Made by a program: the position numbers and the translations under genes. This document shows positions 1-9,186 of a stretch of DNA of 64,000 nucleotides, piece by piece (the stretch's first letter is position 1; each line of letters begins with the position of its first letter). The notes under the pieces were generated by a model, which was not told the origin of the DNA, did no database searches, and saw only the letters and a program-made list of their open reading frames with translations. The DNA is from Mesorhizobium sp. LHD-90 (lineage in GTDB: Bacteria; Pseudomonadota; Alphaproteobacteria; Rhizobiales; Rhizobiaceae): assembly GCF_030929505.1 (NCBI RefSeq), contig NZ_JAVFVV010000006.1, positions 1 to 64,000 of the forward strand, written 5' to 3'.

Positions 1-569
1 CCTTACCGAAGAACATCGATGACCACCCGCACCGCCGCTCGCTCGCTACAGCGCTGTTGAAGGCGCGCTCCCGAGCGACGCCGCTACCGTCGAGCTACAC
101 CAATCGGTGGGACACGACCCGCTTCACGACAGCTCCGGCTCCGGCTTTCGCCTCGGCTGGCCGTGCTTAAGCACGTCGTCCAGTGCACCCCGCACGTAGT
201 TGCGGAGGGGGAACCTTCGGACAAAACCTCCCCGGCCATGCTGCTTCGTCGGCAACATGACGGAGGCGCCGGTTCCTCCCCACTTGCGAACGACTCCGGA
301 AGCGTTCCCGGCGGGAGAAACTGACGAGGATTATGGATGAGGTTTTGGGGAGGGGGATAAAGTGGGTCGGATTTTTCGACGAAAAAATCGCAAGCACCTG
401 AAATCGCGTGGAATCATCTTGGCGCGAGAGTTTTTTCCATCCCCGTTTTTTGAAGAATCTGGAGTGCGTCATTGAGGGTCGAAAGGCTTGGAAGCTGAAT
501 TTGCCCATCTGGCTGGCGTGTTGAACTGGCCACAAGACCAATCCGCCGCCGGCATCGGGCGCGGCGTTG
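1..569. other. Gene-free stretch with a dispersed repeat
   Basis: No convincing coding frame lies here. Open frames on the minus strand have no family-like composition and no ribosome binding site. Much of the segment (121-357) is a repeat also found near 57.8 kb. The part between about 360 and 569 is the 3' flank of a minus-strand membrane protein gene, and I see nothing recognisable in it. Confidence 0.6.
121..357. repeat. Dispersed intergenic repeat, copy A
   Basis: This stretch aligns by eye with 57778-58012. The first 90 or so bases are nearly identical, sharing CGGCTTTCGCCTCGGCTGGC and then GCACGTAGTTGCGGAGG. The middle is more diverged. The end again shares GGTTTTGGGGAGGGGGA. Both copies are intergenic and in the same orientation. 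No transposase is nearby, so it looks like a non-autonomous intergenic element or a conserved structured region. Confidence 0.75.
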
Positions 570-1124
570 CTACAGGGAAACCCAAACATCGACCAGCATC
601 AGCGGCACGTACAGCACGGTGATCCATGTCTGTGCCCGCCTCGACTTTGACAGGAAAGCGGCCACCGGCAATACGATCATCGGAATGTCGAGAACGCTCC
701 AAAGGCCAAGTAGCGCCTCCCTGAAAAACCAAAGGTTGACCACGAAGCCGAGGACAAGAAAGCTGGCAAAGGCAAGTAGCCCGTACCGTCCATCGCGCTC
801 GAAATATGTCCGCAACCCTTCGCTCTCATCCTCGGCACGGCTCGGGAGGAGGAGCGCCGCGGACAGGAACAACATCAGCGTCAAGGCCACGAGGAAAACA
901 AAGTCGCCGAAAGCGAAAGCCGGCCTGATCGCGGGTAGCTGATTCACACCCCACCAGAATTGCAGTTGCACGACGAAGACGATGCCGGCCCAAGCCAACG
1001 GCATCCAGTCAACGGGCGCGGTCCGGCGAATTCGGAAAACGGTCACCAGCCCAAGCAGGAGCCGTGTCACGCCGAGGCCCAAGATCATGGACAGCACCGT
1101 GGCCATCATCCGGAATTCGTCCAT
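570..1124 (-). CDS. Small six-helix membrane protein, function unknown
   Basis: A protein of about 184 residues. I chose the ATG at 1124 because AGGGAAAG lies just upstream and the longer open frame adds only basic, non-hydrophobic sequence. Six hydrophobic segments are visible, roughly at residues 5-25, 37-57, 72-92, 110-130, 135-155 and 160-180, so it should be an integral inner-membrane protein. There is almost no soluble domain and no motif that I recognise. It sits alone downstream of tRNA-Lys on the same strand, so context gives no function. I do not assign a family. Confidence 0.65.
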   Translation of the reverse strand: MDEFRMMATVLSMILGLGVTRLLLGLVTVFRIRRTAPVDWMPLAWAGIVFVVQLQFWWGVNQLPAIRPAFAFGDFVFLVALTLMLFLSAALLLPSRAEDESEGLRTYFERDGRYGLLAFASFLVLGFVVNLWFFREALLGLWSVLDIPMIVLPVAAFLSKSRRAQTWITVLYVPLMLVDVWVSL

Positions 1125-1213
1125 GCGCACGTCTTTCCCTGCAACCAAACGTAGCTGTATCGCAGTTGCGGCCGAGTGTCGCCGCAGCTGGCGCGGCGCC
1201 TCCGCCGGCATAA

Positions 1214-1265
1214 AAATTTGGGCAAGGCGTGGGCCGATTCTGTGCCCAAGAAAATGCCCAAATTT
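1214..1265 (-). terminator. Inverted repeat downstream of tRNA-Lys, possible terminator
   Basis: The arms AAATTTGGGCA (1214-1224) and TGCCCAAATTT (1255-1265) are perfect 11-base complements around a 30-base loop. Read on the minus strand, the second arm runs into a T run. It lies 60 bases past the tRNA-Lys 3' end and upstream of the membrane protein gene. The long loop makes it an atypical terminator. Confidence 0.4.
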
Positions 1266-1325
1266 GCAAAGCACTTTCTCGGCCCTCTCGGGCCTATCTG
1301 TAAGTCTTCGGAATTTCGGGGATTT

Positions 1326-1401
<76 letters not shown>

Positions 1402-1547
1402 GGGCCGCCGCGAAGGCGATGGGCGCGATATAGCCATGACGATCCGGCCTGTCCAGCCCCCTGCGACCGGCATTTGCCGACAAAATGTGCGGCGTGCTGA
1501 AGCAGGGGTGCGGCAGCGTGAAATAGGCAGTCGTACCTGCCCGAAGG

Positions 1548-2567
1548 TCAGGTCGAGATCATCTTCTTCTCGATGCCGACGCCGGCGGCTATCGCCCGCT
1601 CGTATTCCAGCGGCACCGTTGCCGAATCCTGCAGCGCGATGCCGGTCGAATCGAAGAGGGTGATCTCGTCGTCGGAGGTGCGGCCCTGCTTCTTACCGGT
1701 GATCACCTCGCCGATCTCGCCGGCGATGTCGGCCTCGGTGATCAACCCTTCCGAGAGCGGCACGTTGATCTCGCCGTCGGTGCGGCACTGGCGGATGTCG
1801 TCGACGAAGATTCGGGCGCGCGTCAGCAGTTTTCCTTCCAGTTCCTGGTCGCCCTTCTTGTCGGCGCCGACTGCGGCGATGTGGGTGCCGGGCGCAATCC
1901 AGTCGGCCATGACGATCGGGTCGCGCGCCGGCGTCAGCGTCACCACCACGTCGGCGCCGCGTACCGTCTGTTCGAGGTTCTGGGATGGCTTGATCTCAAA
2001 ACTTTCGAATTTCGGTTGCTGCTCTTTCACGAAATGATCGAGCGTGTCGCGGCTGCGGCTCCAGACGCGCACCTCCTTCCACTTGAACACCTCGTTGCAG
2101 GTGGCCAGCGCGCCCTCGGCCATGTGGCCGGCGCCGACGATGGCGAGTTTTGTCGAATCCTTGCGCGCCATCCATTTGGTGGAGACGGCCGCGGCGGCGC
2201 CGGTGCGCATCACCGTATGATAGCTGCCGTCGACGATCGCCAGCGGAAAGCCGGTCTCGGGGTGCGTGTAGATGAGGATCGAGAAGACGGTCGGCAAATT
2301 GTAGTTTTCGCGGTTCTTCTCGCGGATGGAGACCCATTTGCAGGCGGCGGCGTGCGGCTCCTCGATATAGGAGGGCATTGCCTCCCATTCGCCGGGAAAA
2401 CGGTCGAGCACGATGTGGCCCTTGGGATCCATGTAGTAGCGGCCCTCGCCATGCATGCGGTAAGCCTGCTCGACGCAGTCGTTGTATTCGTGCGGCTTGA
2501 GCAAACCGATCATCTCGCTCCTGCCGAGGATCAGCGTCTTGCGGTTGGCCCAGTTTTCCATCGCCAT
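1548..2567 (-). CDS. Ornithine cyclodeaminase / mu-crystallin family protein
   Basis: About 339 residues, a normal family length. The ATG at 2567 is preceded by AAGGGAAC. The Rossmann motif AIVGAGHMAEGAL lies at about residues 126-138, and the N-terminal half carries the substrate-side residues typical of the family. Members include ornithine cyclodeaminase, alanine dehydrogenase and ketimine reductases, all NAD(P)-dependent and cytoplasmic. Sequence alone does not decide the substrate. The gene lies 29 bases downstream of a LysR regulator on the same strand, so the two are probably cotranscribed. The pair faces the hydantoinase operon, which suggests work on the amino or imino acid released there (inference). 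Confidence 0.85.
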   Translation of the reverse strand: MAMENWANRKTLILGRSEMIGLLKPHEYNDCVEQAYRMHGEGRYYMDPKGHIVLDRFPGEWEAMPSYIEEPHAAACKWVSIREKNRENYNLPTVFSILIYTHPETGFPLAIVDGSYHTVMRTGAAAAVSTKWMARKDSTKLAIVGAGHMAEGALATCNEVFKWKEVRVWSRSRDTLDHFVKEQQPKFESFEIKPSQNLEQTVRGADVVVTLTPARDPIVMADWIAPGTHIAAVGADKKGDQELEGKLLTRARIFVDDIRQCRTDGEINVPLSEGLITEADIAGEIGEVITGKKQGRTSDDEITLFDSTGIALQDSATVPLEYERAIAAGVGIEKKMIST

Positions 2568-2596
2568 GTTCCCTTGCGTCGGATGATTTTGGCGGG

Positions 2597-3499
2597 TCAG
2601 GTCATGTAGGCCCTGCCGACCCTCTGGCTGGTCTCGATGAAGCGGCGTTTGGCGCTGCTGATGCTGGCGCGCCGCCAGGCGAGATGGCTTTCCACGATCA
2701 CCGGCGGATCGGTGACGATCGGCCTCGGCGCGATCGCCTGCTCGCCGCAGAAGCGCGGCATGCCGGTGAAGATGGTGATGCCGACGCCGGCCGTCACAAG
2801 GCCGAGGATGCCGACGAGGCTCGGCGCTTCCTGTGCGACGTTGAGCACCTGGCCCGCGGTCTGGAACGCGTCGACGACGATGCGGCGAAGCGTCGGCCAT
2901 TCGGCGTTGGTGCCCATCACCAGTTGCTCGCGGGCTAATTCCTCGACGGTCAGTTCCGACTTGGAGGCAAGCGGGTGCTCCGGCGGCAGCAGCGCCATCA
3001 GGCGATGGCGGGCGACCGGGCGGGATTCGATCTCGGAATTCTGGAACGAACCTTCGATGAAGCCGAGGTCGATCTCGTCCTGAAGGATCTTGTCGCGTTG
3101 GGCGGGCGCGTGGAGATAGGTCAGTTCGACCCGCACATCGGGATTGGCGATCCGGAACTCCCGGGTGATGTCGGGGACCAGCGAATGACCGGTGATGGTG
3201 GTGTAGCCGACGCGCAGGATGGCCTTGGTGCCGGAGGCCAGCAGGCGCACCGTGTTCTCGGCAACATCGATGCGGCCGAGGATTTCCTGGGCCTCCTCCA
3301 GCAGATACCGGCCGGACTCGGTCAGCCGCACCTTGCGCGTCGTACGTTCGAGCAGCTTGACGCCGAGCCTTTCCTCCAGTTCCAGGACGATGCGGCTGAC
3401 CGCCGGCTGCGCCATGGTCAGCCGTTCGGCGGCGCGATGGAAGTTCAACTCTTCCGCTACGGCAACGAACGTCGCAAGGTGCTTGAGGTCGTAGCGCAA
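2597..3499 (-). CDS. LysR-family transcriptional regulator
   Basis: About 300 residues if translation starts at the TTG at 3499. The frame stays open to another TTG at 3553, but that extension is AT-rich and looks like promoter. Neither start has a strong ribosome site. The N-terminus shows the LysR winged helix (FHRAAERLTMAQPAVSRIV), followed by a co-inducer domain (about 90-290). It is upstream of the cyclodeaminase-family gene on the same strand and divergent from hyuA, the classic layout of a LysR regulator controlling the facing operon. The likely effector is a pathway substrate (inference). Confidence 0.87.
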   Translation of the reverse strand: MRYDLKHLATFVAVAEELNFHRAAERLTMAQPAVSRIVLELEERLGVKLLERTTRKVRLTESGRYLLEEAQEILGRIDVAENTVRLLASGTKAILRVGYTTITGHSLVPDITREFRIANPDVRVELTYLHAPAQRDKILQDEIDLGFIEGSFQNSEIESRPVARHRLMALLPPEHPLASKSELTVEELAREQLVMGTNAEWPTLRRIVVDAFQTAGQVLNVAQEAPSLVGILGLVTAGVGITIFTGMPRFCGEQAIAPRPIVTDPPVIVESHLAWRRASISSAKRRFIETSQRVGRAYMT

Positions 3500-3806
3500 G
3501 ATTGATACCGATGTCAGATCAATTGTTGTGCAAATAATTATTTCACATCCCAAAGGAGGCTGTCTACGACTTATATCAATTGAAAAAAGCGCCGCACAAT
3601 GGCGCTAGGGTGAACAGATCAATGGGTTCTTCTGCGTTTCGCTCGCGCGGACATCGCGTGGCCATGCCGGGCATCCTCCCAAGCCCGACCGGAGCGTCGG
3701 GGCACAGGGGACAGTTTACTTTCTTTCGGCAGAAAGGCTGCGGCGGTTCAGAAGTCGCGCGGGCCGAAGAAAATAAACTGCCCCCAACCGTTCTCTGGAG
3801 ATACGC
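3500..3806. promoter_or_regulatory. Divergent control region between LysR gene and hyuA
   Basis: This AT-rich stretch within GC-rich DNA separates the LysR gene from hyuA. The octamer ATCAATTG occurs at 3518-3525 and again at 3575-3582. The same core lies in a perfect palindrome at 19934-19951. A palindromic AATAATTATT is at about 3534-3543. A hairpin-forming element occupies 3707-3785. GGAGA just before 3807 serves as the hyuA ribosome site. Confidence 0.55.
3707..3785. repeat. 79-base imperfect inverted repeat, REP/MITE-like
   Basis: The left arm 3707-3730 begins GGGGACAGTTTACTTTC, and the right arm 3763-3785 is its near-complement, ending in AAACTGCCCCC. About 20 of 23 positions pair. The sequence between is GC-rich. 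GGGGACAGTTTA-type ends are common on short palindromic elements mobilised by Y1 (REP-associated) transposases; that link is from memory. It ends only 21 bases before the hyuA start, so it lies in the leader or promoter and could affect expression. Confidence 0.6.
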
Positions 3807-5894
3807 ATGATCCGGGTTGGCGTGGACGTAGGCGGCACTTTTACCGATATCGTGCTGGAGCGGTCGGGCGAGGGCGGCGAGCGCAAGGTCGTCGTCACCA
3901 AGGTATCGTCGACACCCCACGATCAATCGGAAGGCGTGGTCGAGGGCATTTTGAAGGTCTGCGCATTGGCCGGCATGAAGCCCGGCGAGATCGACGCGGT
4001 CTTCCACGGCACGACGGTATCCACCAACATGGTGATCGAGCGCGCCGGCGCAAAGGTCGGCATGATCACCACCCGCGGTTTCCGCGACATTCTCCACATG
4101 GCCCGGCACAAGCGGCCGCACAATTTCTCGCTGCAGTTCGATCTTCCCTGGCAGTCGAAGCCGCTGGTGAGGCGCCGTGACCGGCTTGTGGTCACCGAGC
4201 GCATCATGCCGCCTACCGGTGAGGTCGCCGTGCCGCTGGCCGAGGACGAGGTGAAGCAGGCCGCGGAACTGTTCGCCAAGCGTGGCATGGACGCCGTCAT
4301 CGTCGCCTTCCTGTTCTCCTTCCTCAACAATGAGCACGAGCAGCGCGCCAAGGAGATCGTGAGGGGCATATTGCCGGATGCCTTCGTCTCGGCTTCGTCG
4401 GACGTGGTCAACACGATCCGCGAATATGAGCGCTTCTCCAGCGCGGCCATGAACGCCTATATCGGCCCGCGGACGTCGGTCTATCTGCGTAGCCTCGAAG
4501 GCCGGCTGCGGGCCAACGGCATCGACGCCATCGTGCGCATCATGCAGTCGAATGGCGGCATCTCGACCATCGAAAACTCTTCCGAACTGCCGATCGGCCT
4601 GCTGCTCTCCGGGCCGGCGGGCGGCGTCATGGGCGGCCGCTGGACGGGCGCGAATTGCGGTCGCGACAACATCATCACCATCGACATCGGCGGCACGTCG
4701 GCCGACATCTCGGTCATCCAGGGCGGTGAACTGCGCATCAAGAACCCGCGCGACACCGAGGTCGCCGGCCTGCCGGTGCTGGTGCCGATGATCGACATCG
4801 ACGCCATCGGCGCCGGCGGTGGCTCGATCGCCTATCTCGACCCGGGCGGCGCCTTCCGCGTCGGGCCGCGATCGGCCGGCGCGGCGCCGGGGCCAGCCTG
4901 CTACGCCAAGGGTGGCGAAGAACCGACCGTCACCGATGCGCAGGTGGTGCTTGGACGAATGGATCCGGAGCATTTCTTGGGCGGCGATCTGAAGATCGAT
5001 GCGACGCTGTCGCAAAAGGCGATCGCAAGGTACATCGCCGAGCCGCTGAAGCTGTCTGTGGAGCAGGCCGCTCTTGGCGTGCTGAAGATCGTCAACAACA
5101 ACATGGCGCTGGCGATCAACGCCAACTCGGTGGCGAAAGGCATCGATCCGCGCAATTTCTCGTTGATGGGCTTTGGTGGGGCAGGGCCGCTGCATTCGGT
5201 TTCGCTCGCCGAGGCGATCTTCGCCAAGGACGTGCTGGTGCCGATGCACCCGGGCATCACGGCCGCGACAGGCCTTCTCGTCACCGACCTGCAATATGAA
5301 TACACCCATTCGCTGCTGCTGACGCTGGACAGGGCAAGTGACGCCGAGTTCCAAAAGGTCAACGCCGCGCTCGACGAGTTGATCTCGCGCGCCAACCAGC
5401 AGTTGGACGCCGATGGCATTCCCGCCGAAAAACGCCGTTTCCGCCAGGTGGCGGAGTGCCGATACGTCGGTCAGGGGTTCGAACTGCGCGCCGACATGCC
5501 GAACGGCCGCCTTGACGCGGCTTCGGCGGCCGTCATCAACGAGAATTTCTACCAGGCGCACAAACAGGTCTACGGCCACGCTTTTCGCGACCAGTCCTGC
5601 GAGATCATCACGCTGCGCGTCATAGCTACGGTGGAGGTGGACACTCTGCAACTTCCGAAACTGGCGAGGGGCGGACGCACAGACCCGGCCGAGGCCGTCC
5701 TTTACAGCCGCCGAACGGTGTTCGACGACGGGGAGGCGGCGGATACGCCGCGCTACCAGCGCGAAAAACTGCTCGCAGACGACCGCATCAACGGTCCGGC
5801 GCTGATCGTGCAGCACAATTCGACGACGTTGGTGCCACCAGGCTACATCGCCACCGTGATGAGCCGCGGCGACATGCTGATTGCGAAGGCGTGA
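3807..5894 (+). CDS. hyuA: Hydantoinase/oxoprolinase A-type subunit (HyuA)
   Basis: A protein of 695 residues, full length for the family. The N-terminus has the phosphate-binding loop VDVGGTFTDIVL (residues 6-17), then GTTVSTN near 69-75. A second nucleotide motif IDIGGTSADISVI lies near 291, and GFGGAGPLH near 454; together these form an actin-like ATPase fold. In N-methylhydantoinase, 5-oxoprolinase and acetone carboxylase, this subunit activates the cyclic amide or ketone with ATP, and partner HyuB completes the reaction. The start follows GGAGA. hyuB begins 11 bases after its stop, so the two form an operon. N-methylhydantoin and related hydantoins are the best substrate guesses given the neighbours; oxoproline is an alternative. 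Confidence 0.9.
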   Translation: MIRVGVDVGGTFTDIVLERSGEGGERKVVVTKVSSTPHDQSEGVVEGILKVCALAGMKPGEIDAVFHGTTVSTNMVIERAGAKVGMITTRGFRDILHMARHKRPHNFSLQFDLPWQSKPLVRRRDRLVVTERIMPPTGEVAVPLAEDEVKQAAELFAKRGMDAVIVAFLFSFLNNEHEQRAKEIVRGILPDAFVSASSDVVNTIREYERFSSAAMNAYIGPRTSVYLRSLEGRLRANGIDAIVRIMQSNGGISTIENSSELPIGLLLSGPAGGVMGGRWTGANCGRDNIITIDIGGTSADISVIQGGELRIKNPRDTEVAGLPVLVPMIDIDAIGAGGGSIAYLDPGGAFRVGPRSAGAAPGPACYAKGGEEPTVTDAQVVLGRMDPEHFLGGDLKIDATLSQKAIARYIAEPLKLSVEQAALGVLKIVNNNMALAINANSVAKGIDPRNFSLMGFGGAGPLHSVSLAEAIFAKDVLVPMHPGITAATGLLVTDLQYEYTHSLLLTLDRASDAEFQKVNAALDELISRANQQLDADGIPAEKRRFRQVAECRYVGQGFELRADMPNGRLDAASAAVINENFYQAHKQVYGHAFRDQSCEIITLRVIATVEVDTLQLPKLARGGRTDPAEAVLYSRRTVFDDGEAADTPRYQREKLLADDRINGPALIVQHNSTTLVPPGYIATVMSRGDMLIAKA

Positions 5895-5905
5895 GGGAGG
5901 CTGCG

Positions 5906-7678
5906 ATGGCGAAAGAAATCGATCCCATCAGCCTGCAGGTCATCGGCGGCGCGCTGCATTCCATCGCCGAGCAGATGGGCAACGTGCTCTACCGCATGAG
6001 CTATTCGTCGATCATCCGCGAAAGCCAGGATCTCGGCGCCGGCCTGTTCGATCGCGACTACAACACGTTGTGCGAGAGCGATTCCACGCCGATGCATATC
6101 GGCTCGCTGCCGGGCTATCTGCGCGGCATCGAGAAGACGATCCCGCTGGATGCCTGGAAGCCGGGCGACTGCGTCATCCACAACCACCCGTACTACGGCG
6201 CCAGCCATTCGCCCGACATCGCCATTGTCATGCCGGTGTTTTCCGGTGGCGAACTCGTCGGCTTCTCCGCCAACACGGCGCACCATGTCGACATAGGTGC
6301 TGCAACGCCCGGCCTCGTCATCGACATTCCCGACGTGTTCGCCGAGGGCATGCTGCTCAACGGGCTGAAACTCTACAATGAGGGCGTGCGCAACGAAGTC
6401 CTCTGGAAATACATCCGCGACAACACGCGCGTGCCCGGCCTGGTCATGGGCGACCTGGAGGCGCAGATCGCCTCGGCCGAACTGGGCGTGCGGCGCTTCG
6501 AGGAACTGCTTTCGACCTACGGCAAGGACACGGTGATCCAGGCCACCAAGCAGTTGATGGACTATACGGAAGCCATGCTGCGCCGCGAGATCGCAAAAAT
6601 CCCCGACGGCGATTATGTGGCGGAGGGTTTTCTTGACGATGACGGCCGCAACCGCGGCGTCACCTTGCCGCTGAAGGTGACCGTCAAGGTGCGCGGCGAC
6701 GCTGTCGAGGTCGACACGACGGGATCGTCGGCGCAGGTGCCGACCGCCTTCAACGTGCCGTTCGACGGCTCGACCAAGGTCGCGTGTTTCTTTGCCTTCC
6801 GGGCGCTGCTGCTCGACACGTATACGCATGAGGAATTCATCCCGCAGAACGAGGGCTCGTTCCGGCCGGTGAAGGTCACGTCGCCGCTGGGATCGATCTT
6901 CAACCCGATCGCACCGGCGGCAGCGGAAGCCCGCTTCAGCCAGATCCAGCGTTTGTGCGACCTGATCATCAAGGCGCTGGCCCTGGTACTGCCGGACAAA
7001 TGCACGGCCGGCAACGCGGCGGTGCTGTCCTTCGCGTCCTATTCAGGCGTGCGGCCCAACGGCGACTATTGGGTGTTCCTGGAGGTAAACGAGGCGGCGA
7101 TGGGCGGGCGGCCGCTGTCGGACGGACCGGACACGGTGGAGGAGTTGATGCGCAACACGCGCAACAATCCGCTGGAGGATCTCGGCATGCACCTGCCGCT
7201 GATTTGCGACCGCTACGAAGTGCGCGATGACGCCCCTCCCGGCGCCGGAAAGTTCCGCGGCGGGGCAGGCGTGGTGAAGTCGCAGCGCTACCTGACGCCG
7301 GGTTTCATGACGCATGAGAGCGATCGCAACGAGGATGCGCCGTGGGGCGTGTTCGGCGGCAAGGAGGGCGCCTGCAGCAAGGTCGAGATCAGGAACATCC
7401 ACACTGGCAAGGTGAGCTACCAGCCGGCGAAATTCTCGGGCCTGCGCACCGAGGAAGGCGACGTCGTCACCTATTATTCGCCGACCGGGGGCGGCTATGG
7501 CGACCCGCTGGAACGCGATCCGCAAAAGGTGCTGGACGACGTGCTGGACGGCTTCATCGGCGTCGACCACGCCCGCGACGATTATGGTGTGATCCTGAAA
7601 GAGATCGACGACGGATACGGGTGGACGCTCGACGCGGAGGCCACCCGCAGACTGCGCGCCGAACTGGCGCGATCGTAA
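5906..7678 (+). CDS. hyuB: Hydantoinase/oxoprolinase B-type subunit (HyuB)
   Basis: A protein of 590 residues, typical for HyuB. The ATG at 5906 is preceded by GGGAGG; an in-frame GTG at 5891 overlaps the hyuA stop but has no good ribosome site. The N-terminal DPISLQVIGGALHSIAEQMG and the region with HNHPYYGASHSPD (residues about 92-104, likely metal ligands) are characteristic. The C-terminus carries the glycine-rich TGGGYGDP. It pairs with the upstream ATPase subunit to form a cytoplasmic ATP-dependent cyclic-amide hydrolase. A 195-base gap with no visible terminator separates it from the transporter genes. Confidence 0.9.
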   Translation: MAKEIDPISLQVIGGALHSIAEQMGNVLYRMSYSSIIRESQDLGAGLFDRDYNTLCESDSTPMHIGSLPGYLRGIEKTIPLDAWKPGDCVIHNHPYYGASHSPDIAIVMPVFSGGELVGFSANTAHHVDIGAATPGLVIDIPDVFAEGMLLNGLKLYNEGVRNEVLWKYIRDNTRVPGLVMGDLEAQIASAELGVRRFEELLSTYGKDTVIQATKQLMDYTEAMLRREIAKIPDGDYVAEGFLDDDGRNRGVTLPLKVTVKVRGDAVEVDTTGSSAQVPTAFNVPFDGSTKVACFFAFRALLLDTYTHEEFIPQNEGSFRPVKVTSPLGSIFNPIAPAAAEARFSQIQRLCDLIIKALALVLPDKCTAGNAAVLSFASYSGVRPNGDYWVFLEVNEAAMGGRPLSDGPDTVEELMRNTRNNPLEDLGMHLPLICDRYEVRDDAPPGAGKFRGGAGVVKSQRYLTPGFMTHESDRNEDAPWGVFGGKEGACSKVEIRNIHTGKVSYQPAKFSGLRTEEGDVVTYYSPTGGGYGDPLERDPQKVLDDVLDGFIGVDHARDDYGVILKEIDDGYGWTLDAEATRRLRAELARS

Positions 7679-7873
7679 GCCGGCCAACGGCGCTCGGCTG
7701 CGAGCCGGGAAAAGCGGTTGCCGGAAGAACCTCTGCGGAGGATAGTGAGGAAGGGACGTGCATCACTTTCGGGGCGGCGCTGGCCTATCGGCCCGGATCA
7801 AAAGACCGGTACAAATCGGCACCGAAGCGGCGGCGTCCAAAGCATACAGACATCTTCAATGGGAGACTTCGAC

Positions 7874-9172
7874 ATGAAAAAAACAGGCGGAATACCAAAT
7901 AAAAGCATCTCGCGCCGCTCGGTGCTGAAGGGCGGGGCGGCGTTGGCAGGCGCGGCGGCCGGCTCGGGCGTCATCACCGGCTTCCCGACGGTCTGGGCTC
8001 AGAACATCAAGGACGTGACGCTGGTCCATACCGGCATGTCCTATTCGACCATCATCGACATCGCCAAGCAGGCCAGCCAGGATCTTGGCTTCAAGGTAGA
8101 GATGTCCGTGGTCGACCATCCGGGTCTGCTGAACCGCATGGTCAACGATCCGAAATCGATCGACATCGCCGACATGGAGATCTGGCAGACCAAGGTGGCG
8201 GTGCCACAGGGCGTCACCCAGGCGGTCGAGATCGACAAGATCAAGAACTGGGCGCAACTGACGCCGCTTTATACTGAAGGCACTTTCGCCGGCAAGCCGG
8301 TATCGCTGCAGGGCGACGCGCCGTTCAAGTTCATGTACCGCGACGCGGTCGATGCGACGACCTTCGCTTCGGGCAAGACCGGTTTCGCCACCTTCGTGCC
8401 GAGCGTCTACAACGCCGACACGCTGGGTATCCGGCCGGACCTCGTCGGTCGCGACGTCACCACCTGGGCCGACCTGTTCTCGCCCGACTTCAAGGGCAAG
8501 GCGGCGATCCAGAACATCCCGACCAACGGCATCATGGACGCCATGATGGCGATGGAGGCCGCCGGCGAGATGAAATACGGCGACAAGGGCAACCCGACCC
8601 AGGAAGAGCTCACCAAGACGATCGCGCGCCTGATCGAACTGAAGAAAGCCGGTCACTTCCGCGCGCTGTGGAGCACCTTCGACGAAAGCGTGAACCTGAT
8701 GGCGGCCGGCGAGGTGGTCATCCAGTCGATGTGGTCGCCGGCCGTCACCGCGGTGAAGGGCCAGGGCATCAAGTGCGTCTATCAGGCGCTCAAGGAGGGC
8801 TATCGCGGCTGGGGCAACGGGCTGGCCATGATGGCGCATCTCGACGGCGTCAAGAAGGACGCCGCCCTGGAATACCTCAACTGGTACAATTCCGGCTGGG
8901 TCGGCGGCTTCATCGCCAAGCAGGGCTACTACAGCGCCAACGTCGAGACCGCCAAGGCGGCGCTCACCGAGAACGAGCGCGGCTTCTTCTACGAGGGCAA
9001 GGCGGCGACCGCCGACATCACCAGCCCGACCGGCGAGAAGACCAACGCGGCCGGCGAGGTGCGCGATGGCGGATCCTACGAGGAGCGTTTCTCGCAAGTG
9101 GCGGTGTGGAACAACCTGATGGATCAGGCCGAGTTCCTCTACGCCAAGTGGAACGAGTTCAACGCGGCGTGA
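7874..9172 (+). CDS. Polyamine/opine-type ABC substrate-binding protein, Tat signal
   Basis: A protein of 432 residues. The ATG at 7874 has GGGAG eight bases upstream. The leader contains SRRSVLKGG (residues 13-21) before a hydrophobic stretch ending at VWAQ, a textbook twin-arginine signal. The mature part belongs to the family-1 solute-binding fold seen in spermidine/putrescine-type systems. It is the first gene of a transporter set with two permeases and an ATPase and lies directly after hyuAB, so it probably captures the cyclic amide or a relative in the periplasm. Tat export of such a protein is less usual than Sec export. The ligand is not readable from sequence. Confidence 0.87.
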   Translation: MKKTGGIPNKSISRRSVLKGGAALAGAAAGSGVITGFPTVWAQNIKDVTLVHTGMSYSTIIDIAKQASQDLGFKVEMSVVDHPGLLNRMVNDPKSIDIADMEIWQTKVAVPQGVTQAVEIDKIKNWAQLTPLYTEGTFAGKPVSLQGDAPFKFMYRDAVDATTFASGKTGFATFVPSVYNADTLGIRPDLVGRDVTTWADLFSPDFKGKAAIQNIPTNGIMDAMMAMEAAGEMKYGDKGNPTQEELTKTIARLIELKKAGHFRALWSTFDESVNLMAAGEVVIQSMWSPAVTAVKGQGIKCVYQALKEGYRGWGNGLAMMAHLDGVKKDAALEYLNWYNSGWVGGFIAKQGYYSANVETAKAALTENERGFFYEGKAATADITSPTGEKTNAAGEVRDGGSYEERFSQVAVWNNLMDQAEFLYAKWNEFNAA

Positions 9173-9186
9173 TGGGGTGACGCTTT

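Noticed and set aside
167-589. Short minus-strand frame at the window start
   Set aside because: It runs through the dispersed repeat and a gene end, has no recognisable domain and is not preserved in the second repeat copy.
3576-5816. A minus-strand open frame of about 746 codons opposite hyuA
   Set aside because: hyuA has complete family motifs; the opposite frame has none and no ribosome site.
3807-7678. hyuA-hyuB as acetone carboxylase subunits
   Set aside because: The small gamma subunit of acetone carboxylase is missing and the neighbours are hydantoin and amide genes, so the hydantoinase/oxoprolinase reading is preferred.
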